The notes below the pieces were generated by a model. It did no database searches. It saw only the letters and a program-made list of their open reading frames with translations, and had not been told where the DNA came from. From Akkermansia muciniphila (GTDB taxonomy: Bacteria > Verrucomicrobiota > Verrucomicrobiia > Verrucomicrobiales > Verrucomicrobiaceae), in the NCBI GenBank assembly GCA_945863205.1, contig CAMAZK010000005.1, positions 1 through 49,104 of the forward strand: a stretch of DNA of 49,104 nt. The letters are read 5' to 3'. The first letter of the stretch is position 1. Each line of letters begins with the position of its first letter. The position numbers were made by a program, and so were the translations under genes. Shown here piece by piece: positions 1 to 6,644 of the stretch.

Positions 1-70
1 CCTCAACTCCGGCATGACCGGCTCCGCAGACGATGACGTCGTAGTGTTTGGGGAAGGTGTACAGGGACAT
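1..70 (-). CDS. mnmG: MnmG (GidA) N-terminus, partial, cut by window edge
   Basis: Reading the minus strand from the ATG at 70-68 gives MSLYTFPKHYDVIVCGAGHA, followed by GVE at the edge. A short lead, then YDVIVCGAGHAG with the GxGxxG dinucleotide-binding motif, is the hallmark start of MnmG, the FAD enzyme that with MnmE adds the carboxymethylaminomethyl or aminomethyl group to U34 of certain tRNAs. Only 23 codons are visible, so the rest of the protein is inferred. Other FAD oxidoreductases share the GxGxxG fold, but the wording VCGAGHAGVE is strongly MnmG-like. The gene often lies close to the chromosome origin and the parAB genes, which matters for the dyad at 232-247. Confidence 0.85.
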   Translation of the reverse strand, partial: MSLYTFPKHYDVIVCGAGHAGVE

Positions 71-106
71 GGAATGACGAATGGCGAATGCGGAATGACG
101 AATGGC
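71..106. repeat. Short direct repeat, 15-bp unit, two copies
   Basis: The 15-mer GGAATGACGAATGGC occurs at 71-85 and again at 92-106, a 21-bp period, directly in front of mnmG. A further partial unit (GAATG) lies between them. It is followed at 126-163 by a pyrimidine-rich stretch built from CGTCCTC and ACTCG words. Read on the minus strand the first block gives a repeated HSSF peptide; repeats of this look are common as dispersed intergenic elements in some bacterial genomes (recollection, not searched here). Confidence 0.55.
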
Positions 107-231
107 CGGAAGGGCAGAGGGTCGGATCCGTCCTCGTCCTCCTACTCGAACTCGTCCTCGATTCAATGCGCGGTGAGAGATCAGAGGTGAGAAGTTGGCC
201 GGGAAGGGCAGGGTAGCACAGGCGCGGCGGT

Positions 232-247
232 TGTTCCATGTGGAACG
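232..247. promoter_or_regulatory. parS-like 16-bp dyad
   Basis: The sequence TGTTCCATGTGGAACG has perfect 6-bp arms (GTTCCA and TGGAAC) around a 2-bp centre TG. It matches 14 of 16 positions of TGTTCCACGTGGAACA, a form of the ParB-binding parS site, differing in one central base and the last base. It sits about 160 bp upstream of mnmG, a gene that in many bacteria neighbours parAB and the origin. ParB binding is inferred. No parA or parB gene is visible in the window. Confidence 0.45.
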
Positions 248-275
248 TGGGGGTTGGGCGGAGTCCGGGCTGGGT

Positions 276-412
276 TTCAAGTTTCAGGTTTCATGTTCCA
301 AGATGGCGGGCTGGCGGCTTTGCAGAGCGTCTGTCGAGTCCGAAAAGTCGAGGCGTGAGCTGGTCTTGCCGATGTGCTTTCCAGGCCTGAAACTGGGAAC
401 CTGAAACTTGAA
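276..412. repeat. Inverted repeat, 15-bp arms
   Basis: TTCAAGTTTCAGGTT at 276-290 is the exact reverse complement of the segment at 398-412. The arms are about 107 bp apart, and a further CTGAAACT word occurs at 387-394. The stretch between has no credible gene. It lies in the gap between the mnmG start and pdhA. A transcript could fold on these arms, but there is no T-tract, so it does not look like a terminator; a dispersed intergenic repeat is more likely. Confidence 0.5.
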
Positions 413-480
413 CTGGCGTCCCGCCTCAGCGAACACCATGCTTGCCTTTGGCACCCTTCCCGCTAGTATCGAACCTCCTC

Positions 481-1566
481 ATGGCCACGACCAAAGCCCC
501 CTCCAACCTGCTGGCAAAACACGCCAACGATCCGATCAATCAGAAGCTCACCAATGAAGACAAGGTGGCTCTTTACCGCCAGATGGTGCGCATCCGCCGC
601 TTCGAGCAGGTCTCCCTCCAGCACTACCAGGCCGGGCGCATGGGCGGCTTTCTGCACCTTTACATCGGCCAGGAATCCGTCGCCGTCGGCACGGTTTCCG
701 TGATGGGCGAGAACGATCACGTCATCACCGCCTACCGCGACCACGGCCACGCGCTGGCGGTCGGCATGGGCATGAACGAATGCATGGCGGAACTCTTTGG
801 CAAGGCCACCGGCTGCTCCCGCGGCAAGGGCGGCTCGATGCATTACTTTGCGCCGGAGAAGAATTACTGGGGCGGTCACGGAATCGTGGCCGGCCAGACC
901 CCGCTGGGCCTGGGCCTCGCCTACGGTTTGAAGTATCGCGGCGTCAAAGGCGCCGCCCTCTGCTTCCTCGGCGACGGTGCGGTGAACCAGGGTGCTTTTC
1001 ATGAGTCGCTAAATCTGGCCGAACTCTGGGATCTGCCGGTGATCTATGTGATCGAAAACAACGGCTACTCGATGGGCACCAGCCAGCAGCGCTCTTCGGC
1101 GTATGTGGACTTCCTCGCCAAGCGTGCCGAAGGCTACGGCATGGCCTGGGAGCAGTTCAACGGCGAGGACATCTATGAAGTCCGCGCCGGAGTAGGCAAG
1201 GCCATCGAACGGGCGCACAAGGAGTCGAAGCCGAGCATCCTCGAAATCGCCACCTACCGCTGGGAAGGCCATTCCGTGGCCGACGCGAACAAGTTTAAGT
1301 ACCGGACCAAGGAAGAGGTCGAGAAGTTTCAAAACGAGCACGATCCCATCCAGGTGTGGAAGCGCAACCTTCTCAGCGAAGGCGCCGCCACCGAGGAAGA
1401 ACTGAAGAAGATCGACAAGGAAGCGCAGAAAGAAGCCGAGGACTCAGCCGAGTTCGCCAAGTCCAGCCCCTATCCGGAGCCGGAGACGATCTTTGAAGAC
1501 GTTTACTGGGAAGTGGACCACAAGACCGAAGCCGGCCAGACCGGACGGCACTTCTTCAATGACTGA
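481..1566 (+). CDS. pdhA: Pyruvate dehydrogenase E1 component, alpha subunit
   Basis: This 361-residue protein is the ThDP-binding alpha chain of the E1 pyruvate dehydrogenase, which decarboxylates pyruvate and passes the acetyl group to lipoyl-E2. Visible hallmarks are YRDHGHAL (about 85-92), KGGSMH (116-121), the ThDP/Mg motif starting GDGAVNQG (164-171) and closing with ENN (192-194), and a phosphorylation-loop-like segment WEGHSVAD...KYRT. The ATG at 481 is preferred: an in-frame TTG at 442 would add 13 residues that do not look like the family. No clear Shine-Dalgarno is seen. The beta subunit gene, usually next door, is absent; the next gene is convergent, so pdhB must be elsewhere. A branched-chain 2-oxoacid E1 alpha is a less likely alternative. 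Confidence 0.92.
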   Translation: MATTKAPSNLLAKHANDPINQKLTNEDKVALYRQMVRIRRFEQVSLQHYQAGRMGGFLHLYIGQESVAVGTVSVMGENDHVITAYRDHGHALAVGMGMNECMAELFGKATGCSRGKGGSMHYFAPEKNYWGGHGIVAGQTPLGLGLAYGLKYRGVKGAALCFLGDGAVNQGAFHESLNLAELWDLPVIYVIENNGYSMGTSQQRSSAYVDFLAKRAEGYGMAWEQFNGEDIYEVRAGVGKAIERAHKESKPSILEIATYRWEGHSVADANKFKYRTKEEVEKFQNEHDPIQVWKRNLLSEGAATEEELKKIDKEAQKEAEDSAEFAKSSPYPEPETIFEDVYWEVDHKTEAGQTGRHFFND

Positions 1567-1570
1567 ATCC

Positions 1571-1592
1571 AGGCGCAAACACGCCTAGATCA
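1571..1592. terminator. Weak hairpin between convergent genes
   Basis: AGGCG (1571-1575) and CGCCT (1582-1586) can form a 5-bp stem with a 6-base loop just after the pdhA stop. The following sequence is only modestly T-rich (CATTCATTTT at 1591-1600). It lies between pdhA and the convergent gene ending at 1594, so it could serve as a poor terminator. The stem is short and this call is tentative. Confidence 0.25.
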
Positions 1593-1593
1593 T

Positions 1594-2169
1594 TCATTTT
1601 GAAGGTTTTACGTCCGCTTCCGTCGTCAGCACATCGGCCGTGCCGCTGAGGATCACGACATGCTTGTCGTAGGTCGCCTTCGTGTTCGTCAGCTGGGTCA
1701 CGTAATTCAGGGCTTCGGAGAGCGGGATGTTGCTCAGGGCCAGTGAAAGCTTCCGCTGCATGACATCCTCGCCCTTGATGATGACGTTCGGCGTGATCTT
1801 CCCCCCGCTGGCGTTTTTGGCGAGCGCCCGCAGCCCGTCGATCGCCTCCGTGAGCGTCACGTCCTGCATCTCCACCTTTGGGAGCACGACGGTCGCATAC
1901 TTTTGTTTCAGCGTGCCTTCGTCCATCTTGTGGTTCGCACGGATGAAGGCCAGCATGTTGTTCGTCTCCGCGTGCTTCGGATTCGCCGCGGCGACGCGGG
2001 AGAGAAGCTGGTGCGCGGTGGCATAGTCACTCCGGTAGAAAGCCGCGCGTCCCTGCTGGAAGACCGCGTTCAGATCTTCCGCGCAGACGGGAGCCGTGAT
2101 CAAAACAAAGGCCGCAAAGAATGCGGCCGTGGAAACAGAAACCTTTGCCCTAGTCGTGTTTGTTTTCAT
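1594..2169 (-). CDS. Small secreted protein with TPR-like helices and STN/secretin-like domain
   Basis: The 191-residue product begins with a signal peptide (basic MKTNTTRAK, hydrophobic VSTAAFFAAFVLITAPV, then CAEDL). Residues about 32-80 read like one or two tetratricopeptide helical hairpins (FQQGRAAFYRSDYATAHQLL, then AANPKHAETNNMLAF). Residues about 95-175 resemble the short N-terminal domain of secretins and TonB receptors: VEMQDVTLTEAIDGLRALA, a central strand NVIIKG, then a second half LSLALSNIPLSEALNYVTQL ending in VVILSG. No pore or barrel follows, so it is a free-standing periplasmic domain. Its partner is unknown. Secretion-system accessory or peptidoglycan-binding roles are possible but not shown. 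Confidence 0.75.
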   Translation of the reverse strand: MKTNTTRAKVSVSTAAFFAAFVLITAPVCAEDLNAVFQQGRAAFYRSDYATAHQLLSRVAAANPKHAETNNMLAFIRANHKMDEGTLKQKYATVVLPKVEMQDVTLTEAIDGLRALAKNASGGKITPNVIIKGEDVMQRKLSLALSNIPLSEALNYVTQLTNTKATYDKHVVILSGTADVLTTEADVKPSK

Positions 2170-2281
2170 AGGATGGTCGGATTGATTTCAGGGGGATTTC
2201 ATCAAATCTGACGACCGAAGTCAAGACAGCAGCTGGCACGAAGCTTGAAGCCACCCGCTTCCTGCTCCATCGGTGGTGCCC

Positions 2282-3406
2282 ATGCCGCCGCCGAAAAAGA
2301 ATGCCTCCAGCCAAGTGAACGTCCTGCTCGGCAGCGATGAAGCACGGGTGAAGGAGGCCGCGCTCATCCTGGTGCGCAGCCTCACACCGCCGGATGCCGG
2401 CGACTTCAGCAACGACATCATCGACGGCACGGCGGACAACGCCGAACACGCCGGACAGATCTGCTCGAACGTGTGCATGGCGCTGCAGACCCTGCCTTTC
2501 TTCGGCGGCACGAAAGTCGTGTGGTTGAAGAACGCCAACTTCCTCGCCGAAACCGGAGCGGGCCGCGGGCAGGACGCCGTCAACGGCTTCGAACGCATCG
2601 TGAACATCGTCGAAGGGGGCCTCGGCAGCGACGTGAGCTTCGTCATCAGCGCCACCGGCATCGACAAACGCCGCAACTCCTACAAGCGCCTCTCGAAGCT
2701 CGCCAACTTCGAAGTCTTCGACAAGCCGGACACCTCCCGCGCTGGCTGGGAAGGACCCGTGCTGGCCATCGCCTCCCGCAAGGCGAAGGAACTCGGCATC
2801 ACCTTTGAAAGCGGTGCGCTGGAGCTGCTCGTGCAGATGGCTGGTGACGACACGCGGCAGATGGAGAACGAGCTGGAAAAGATCGACCTTTTCCTCGGCG
2901 AACGCCGCCGCGCCGGACTCAAGACGGTGCAGGGTCTCGTCTCTATGAGCCGTGCCGGCGTGCTGTGGGATCTGGGCAATGCGATCGGAAAGCGCGATCT
3001 CGCACGTGCGCTCGAACTCCTCGGCACGCTGATGTATCAGGGCCAGAACGCCATCGGCCTGCTGCTCGCCGCCATTGTTCCCCGGGTGCGGAGTCTGCTG
3101 CTCATCAAGGATCTCGGTTCCCGCCACAAGCTGAACAAATTCAACTACCAGGGCTTCTGCGCATCGCTCGAAGGCCTGCCCTCGTCAGCCACCGGGCATC
3201 TTCCCCGGAAAAAAGACGGCACCGGCTTCAACGCGTATCCGATGTTTCTCGCACTGCCGGAAACGGGGAACTTCACCCTCGAAGAACTCCATGCCGCCTA
3301 CAAAGCCTGTCTGGTCGCGAACTCGAAACTCGTGACCTCGTCCCTCGATCCAAAGCTCGTGCTTGAGAGGCTGCTCATTGGCATCCTCGCACGGAACTCA
3401 CGCTGA
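2282..3406 (+). CDS. holA: DNA polymerase III subunit delta
   Basis: The 374-residue protein matches the delta clamp-loader subunit, which opens the beta clamp so that it can be placed on primed DNA. It starts with the typical VNVLLGSDEARVKEAALIL segment, has the beta-clamp contact region LQTLPFFGGTKVVWLKNANF near residues 70-90, a middle domain with ELLVQMAGDDTRQMENELEK, and the C-terminal helical collar with NAIGLLLAAIVPRVRSLLLI. The ATG at 2282 is chosen over two GTG codons just upstream (2273, 2276). It stands upstream of a small TauE-like gene, 7 bp away, and so may be co-transcribed with it. HolA is poorly conserved in sequence, so the call rests on overall layout. Confidence 0.82.
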   Translation: MPPPKKNASSQVNVLLGSDEARVKEAALILVRSLTPPDAGDFSNDIIDGTADNAEHAGQICSNVCMALQTLPFFGGTKVVWLKNANFLAETGAGRGQDAVNGFERIVNIVEGGLGSDVSFVISATGIDKRRNSYKRLSKLANFEVFDKPDTSRAGWEGPVLAIASRKAKELGITFESGALELLVQMAGDDTRQMENELEKIDLFLGERRRAGLKTVQGLVSMSRAGVLWDLGNAIGKRDLARALELLGTLMYQGQNAIGLLLAAIVPRVRSLLLIKDLGSRHKLNKFNYQGFCASLEGLPSSATGHLPRKKDGTGFNAYPMFLALPETGNFTLEELHAAYKACLVANSKLVTSSLDPKLVLERLLIGILARNSR

Positions 3407-3413
3407 AATTGCG

Positions 3414-3785
3414 ATGACCGGCTCCACCATTCTCACCTGCCTGCTCATTGGCATCCTCAGCGGCATCGTCGCCGCTCTGTGTGGCGTGGGCGGCGGCGTG
3501 GTCATGGTGCCGGCCTTCGTCTTCTTCCTCAAACTCGAGCAAAAGGCCGCTGTGGCCACCTCCCTGGCCATCATCATTCCGACCGCACTCATGGCCACCG
3601 CGCAGAACGCACGTTCGGGATATGTGAACTGGAAAGTCGCCGCCATCACCGCCATCTCGGCATCCATCTTCGCCTACTTCGGCGCCGGCTGGCTCAAGAG
3701 CATGAGCAACGAGACGCTCACCCGCATCTTCGGCACGATCCTCGTCGTCTTCGGCGTCAAGATGCTGCTGCAGGGCAAGGCGTGA
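3414..3785 (+). CDS. Half-size TauE/SafE family membrane permease
   Basis: The 123-residue protein has about four hydrophobic helices and the family signature GVGGGVVMVPAFVFFLKLEQ followed by AVATSLAIIIPTA, which in TauE/SafE permeases marks the first half of a two-repeat anion (sulfite, organosulfonate or other) exporter. Full-length members are about 250 residues, so this is a single repeat and presumably acts as a dimer. The open frame continues upstream to 3363 inside holA, but the ATG at 3414 gives the normal N-terminus. Substrate cannot be told from sequence. The end is intact, with a clean stop, so it does not look like a fragment created by a frameshift. Confidence 0.82.
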   Translation: MTGSTILTCLLIGILSGIVAALCGVGGGVVMVPAFVFFLKLEQKAAVATSLAIIIPTALMATAQNARSGYVNWKVAAITAISASIFAYFGAGWLKSMSNETLTRIFGTILVVFGVKMLLQGKA

Positions 3786-3801
3786 ACTCGTCCCGCCGAC
3801 T

Positions 3802-4350
3802 TCACCACACCAGCGCATCGAGCAGGAACGTCGCGATCATCGCGAACGAAATCACCAGCCGCAGCACCAGGCCCACGCCCGTGCCGAGCAGCGATCCCCA
3901 AGCCGACTTCGCCGCAGGCTGCAGTCGTTTCTTTGCGAAGATCAGCTCAAAGGCCACCCCACCGATCAAGGGACCGAGCACCAGTCCAAAGGGCACAAAG
4001 AACATGCCCACGATGCCGCCCACAAACACACCCGCGATGCCCCAGCGACTCGCACCGAACCACCGCGCACCCATCGCACCGCTGACGAAATCCAGCACGT
4101 AGGCGATCACGAGAAGGAGCGCGAGAAGGACGATGCCCCAGGCGCTCATCGCCGACTCCGGTCGCAGCACCGTATGCACGATGCCTGCGGCAAAGATCAG
4201 CAGCGGCCCGGGCAGGAAGGGAACCACGGACCCGATCAAGCCTACGATCAGCAGGCAGATCGTCAGCAGCCACACGCTCCACATGCTCCATGGCATCTCG
4301 GTGAAGAAATGCGATGTCGCGTCCCAGGCGCCCGTGAACCACTCAGTCAT
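3802..4350 (-). CDS. DUF456 family membrane protein
   Basis: This 182-residue protein is nearly all hydrophobic helices. Family features are GSVVPFLPGPLLIFAAGIVH early on, VIAYVLDFVSGAMGARWFGA in the middle, and a glycine-rich pair GVFVGGIVGMFFVPFGLVLG followed by PLIGGVAFEL. DUF456 proteins are conserved inner-membrane proteins without a settled function. The ATG at 4350 overlaps the end of the nitroreductase gene by 8 bp, suggesting translational coupling; a frame open further upstream (to 4389) would read entirely into that gene and is not preferred. Confidence 0.8.
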   Translation of the reverse strand: MTEWFTGAWDATSHFFTEMPWSMWSVWLLTICLLIVGLIGSVVPFLPGPLLIFAAGIVHTVLRPESAMSAWGIVLLALLLVIAYVLDFVSGAMGARWFGASRWGIAGVFVGGIVGMFFVPFGLVLGPLIGGVAFELIFAKKRLQPAAKSAWGSLLGTGVGLVLRLVISFAMIATFLLDALVW

Positions 4351-4942
4351 CGCACCACCTTGTTTTCGATTCCACCGGCTGCCGCACACTCCGCGGCCAC
4401 TTGAGGCCGGGCTTCGGCCAGCCGAGGTAAATCAAGCCCACGCAGCGATCTTCCACGCCGATTTGCAGCCAGTCCGCAAACTCGCGCACGTCCAGCAGCG
4501 GCGGCGACGACCAGTAGCAGCCCAAGCCCGCCGCAGTCGCGGAGAGCTGCAAGTTTTGCAGCGCACAGGCCACCGCCTCGATCTCTTCGATCTCGGGAAT
4601 CTTCGCCCCGCCACGACGTTCCATCACGCATGCGATCACCACCGGGGCCAGCAGCGGGTTCTCGCCCATCTTTTGCAGCTTGTCCTCGCGGAACTCATTC
4701 GCCGGCGTCGTCTCGCGATAAACCCGCTGCATCGTCGCCGCTAGCCGCTGCCGCGCCGCGCCTCGATACACGAGGAACTTCCACGGCTCCGTCAATCCAT
4801 GCGTCGGCGCCCACGTCGCATCTTCCAGGATCGTCGTCAGCAGAGCACCGTCCACGCCACGCGAAGAATCCAGATCCACCGGCTTGATCGAGCGACGATG
4901 ACGGATGAGTGCGCTGACTTGTGAATGCGTGGCCGATGTCAT
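4343..4942 (-). CDS. Nitroreductase family protein (FMN-dependent)
   Basis: The 199-residue product has the opening RHRRSIKP, the standard FMN-phosphate-binding start of nitroreductase-fold enzymes, then ATWAPTHGLTEPWKFLVYRG (substrate/FMN region) and LQLSATAAGLGCYWSSPPLL near residue 130-150. Such enzymes use NAD(P)H to reduce nitro compounds, quinones or flavins. The compact length and TWAPTHG wording resemble the YdjA-type subgroup. Substrate is not predictable. It overlaps the downstream DUF456 gene. The 5' side faces the IS701-like element about 100 bp away, so its own promoter may lie close to the insertion. Confidence 0.88.
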   Translation of the reverse strand: MTSATHSQVSALIRHRRSIKPVDLDSSRGVDGALLTTILEDATWAPTHGLTEPWKFLVYRGAARQRLAATMQRVYRETTPANEFREDKLQKMGENPLLAPVVIACVMERRGGAKIPEIEEIEAVACALQNLQLSATAAGLGCYWSSPPLLDVREFADWLQIGVEDRCVGLIYLGWPKPGLKWPRSVRQPVESKTRWCDD

Positions 4943-5040
4943 TTGCGTGCCCCGGTCATGCGGTTGGATACCAACGATGTCAAGGGGTGCAGTCCGCAGA
5001 CATCCGTCAGAATTCGAGTTCTAGCAGCGCCGTTCCATCT

Positions 5041-6417
5041 CTACTCTGAAAGATCCATCAGGGCAGTCGGATGATAATCGCCATTGCCCTTCAGTCCTGG
5101 TGGTTGGGAGCGCTGCCTCGCCGCAGCCGTGTCTCGCACGCGGGACACCCCTGCTGCCGGCAGGTGGTGCAGGAGCAGATCAGCGATCTCCGCATCGCTG
5201 AGAGGCGGCGGCTCCTGCGCGTGGACCATTCGTTCTTGCAATTGAAACAGCAGCGCCAACATCAAAAGCGCAGTGTGATGATGCCAAGCCAGCCAGCCTC
5301 GTATCTGGTAATCAGCCATGTCCAGCGATGCCTTAAGCTCGTGAAAACTGCGGTCAATGCACAGCCTTGAGCAGGCCATCGCCACGATCCGTGCTGGAGG
5401 CGTCTCCACGCCCGCATTGCTCATTGTCCACGAGATTTTGCCCCTGCGGCCATAAGCGTCTAGCAGGCGCAACGCCACCAGATGCCAGCACTTTGCCGCA
5501 CCCGTGCCGTCCTCATGCCACCAGACACACTGATGAACGAACTCCAGAGCGACCTCCACCTTGCTTCCTTCGCGCAACACCAGGGGCACCCAGGCATCCG
5601 CCGAATGTGAGTCGGCCCAAGCGCTGGCACTGCTGAGCGTCATCGGACTCTTGACTTCGGGAACCGGCTTCTCCAGCGCGACGCGCAGATCCCCGGGCAC
5701 ATCGGCGACGAAGACCTCCCCTGCGGAGTCCAGCGCCCGCAACAAGCTTGGATCATTGCCATGGCGATCGTGCAACCAGGTGGCGGCGAACCGAGTGCCG
5801 AGGCCGCGCAAATGTTGGACCAGTTCCAGAACCAAAGCGGCCTTCGATTTATAGATTCGGAAGTTCTCCGGAATGCCTGCGCTCAGGCAACGCGCTGGAT
5901 CCTCGCGCCATTCACGCGGCAAATAGAGCCGTGCACCCGCCAGAGCCACCCTGCGCCCACGCCCAATCGCGAGAAAGACAGTGGCCTGGCAATTGTCCAT
6001 CTTTCCCAGACGCTCATTGTGCATCTTTGCCACTCCGACCGATTTTGTGCCCTTCTTGGAGGTAAAGCACTCGTCCACATAGACCATGCATTGCGGCCCG
6101 TCCAGCAGTCGGGAAACCTCTGCCGCGACGTGATTCATCAACGGTGCCGCCTGCCATGGGGAGTTGGCAATGAAGTGCTGCAGGCCCTCGTAGTCCGCCC
6201 CATCGACAGCGTCCTCTATGCCTGACAGATTTCTCCGTGAAGATCCGGGTTTCAGCAGCCCATGCAGGTAAACTCGCGCATGCTCTATGCCATTGTTCGT
6301 CGTGGTGCGGAAAAATGAGATCACTGTGAAAATGCAGGTTGGATCATAAACAGCGTGACCAAATGCTGCCCGCCAAGGGTGCGCCGGAACTGGAGAGCTG
6401 GCTGGGTCGCGGCGCAC
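5041..6417 (-). CDS. IS701-like DDE transposase
   Basis: The 458-residue protein follows the IS701 plan. The N-terminal helical part contains YLHGLLKPGSSRRNLSGIED and YEGLQHFIANSPW. The catalytic core begins with VYVDECFTSKKGTKSVGVAK (Asp115) and MDNCQATVFLA, continues with TRFAATWLHDRHG (Asp217), and ends with RSFHELKASLDMADYQIRGW and LAWHHHTALLMLAL. In the family this last block normally carries the third catalytic residue as IE; here it reads ID (Asp355), an unusual substitution. The start is a GTG at 6417; an in-frame stop at 6445-6447 rules out much extension. The frame is intact. Activity is uncertain because of the E-to-D change and unclear ends. Confidence 0.85.
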   Translation of the reverse strand: MRRDPASSPVPAHPWRAAFGHAVYDPTCIFTVISFFRTTTNNGIEHARVYLHGLLKPGSSRRNLSGIEDAVDGADYEGLQHFIANSPWQAAPLMNHVAAEVSRLLDGPQCMVYVDECFTSKKGTKSVGVAKMHNERLGKMDNCQATVFLAIGRGRRVALAGARLYLPREWREDPARCLSAGIPENFRIYKSKAALVLELVQHLRGLGTRFAATWLHDRHGNDPSLLRALDSAGEVFVADVPGDLRVALEKPVPEVKSPMTLSSASAWADSHSADAWVPLVLREGSKVEVALEFVHQCVWWHEDGTGAAKCWHLVALRLLDAYGRRGKISWTMSNAGVETPPARIVAMACSRLCIDRSFHELKASLDMADYQIRGWLAWHHHTALLMLALLFQLQERMVHAQEPPPLSDAEIADLLLHHLPAAGVSRVRDTAAARQRSQPPGLKGNGDYHPTALMDLSE

Positions 6418-6444
6418 GCGGTGGCGGACATGTGGCGGTGCATA
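5041..6444 (-). mobile_element. IS701-like insertion element, ends not resolved
   Basis: The transposase gene stands alone between a nitroreductase and the autotransporter, as expected of an insertion sequence. I compared the flanks (about 4950-5040 and 6418-6560) for terminal inverted repeats and for the 4-bp YTAR target duplication typical of IS701. The best pair, near 5010-5030 and 6441-6456, shares only GAATT plus a loose GCASCGCC-like block, which is not convincing. CTAG occurs at 5021-5024 and TTAG at 6466-6469, but these are not identical duplications. The limits given are only the open reading region. Confidence 0.5.
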
Positions 6445-6644
6445 TCACAATTCGATAATCCGCTTTTAGTCAAGAGTAAATAAAAGTCGCAATTTACCAA
6501 ACTCTCTAACCTTAATTACCAACTCCATTCTTTTATCTTGCCAAAGCATATCTCTTAAACACTCTTGAGTTAACCCATTATGCCTATAAGCCTTCGCCCT
6601 CGATTCTCAGGAACCACGCCTGACCCCCCGAACCCAATACATCC
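6445..6644. promoter_or_regulatory. AT-rich upstream region with three 22-bp-phased heptamers
   Basis: This stretch is clearly more AT-rich than its surroundings. The heptamer TTACCAA occurs at 6494-6500 and 6516-6522, and TTGCCAA at 6538-6544, exactly 22 bp apart each time, so the copies fall on one face of the DNA helix. Further down are TTGAGT (6565-6570) and TATAAG (6585-6590), spaced 14 bp, a poor but possible promoter. The region serves the autotransporter at 6645 and possibly the divergent transposase. An activator or repressor binding array is inferred, not shown. Confidence 0.35.

Noticed and set aside
195..404. 69-codon plus-strand frame before pdhA
   Set aside because: It reads through the parS-like dyad and intergenic repeats and has no family or ribosome site.
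5010..6460. Terminal inverted repeats for the IS701-like element
   Set aside because: Best candidate arms share only GAATT and a loose GC-rich block with unequal spacing; not better than expected by chance.
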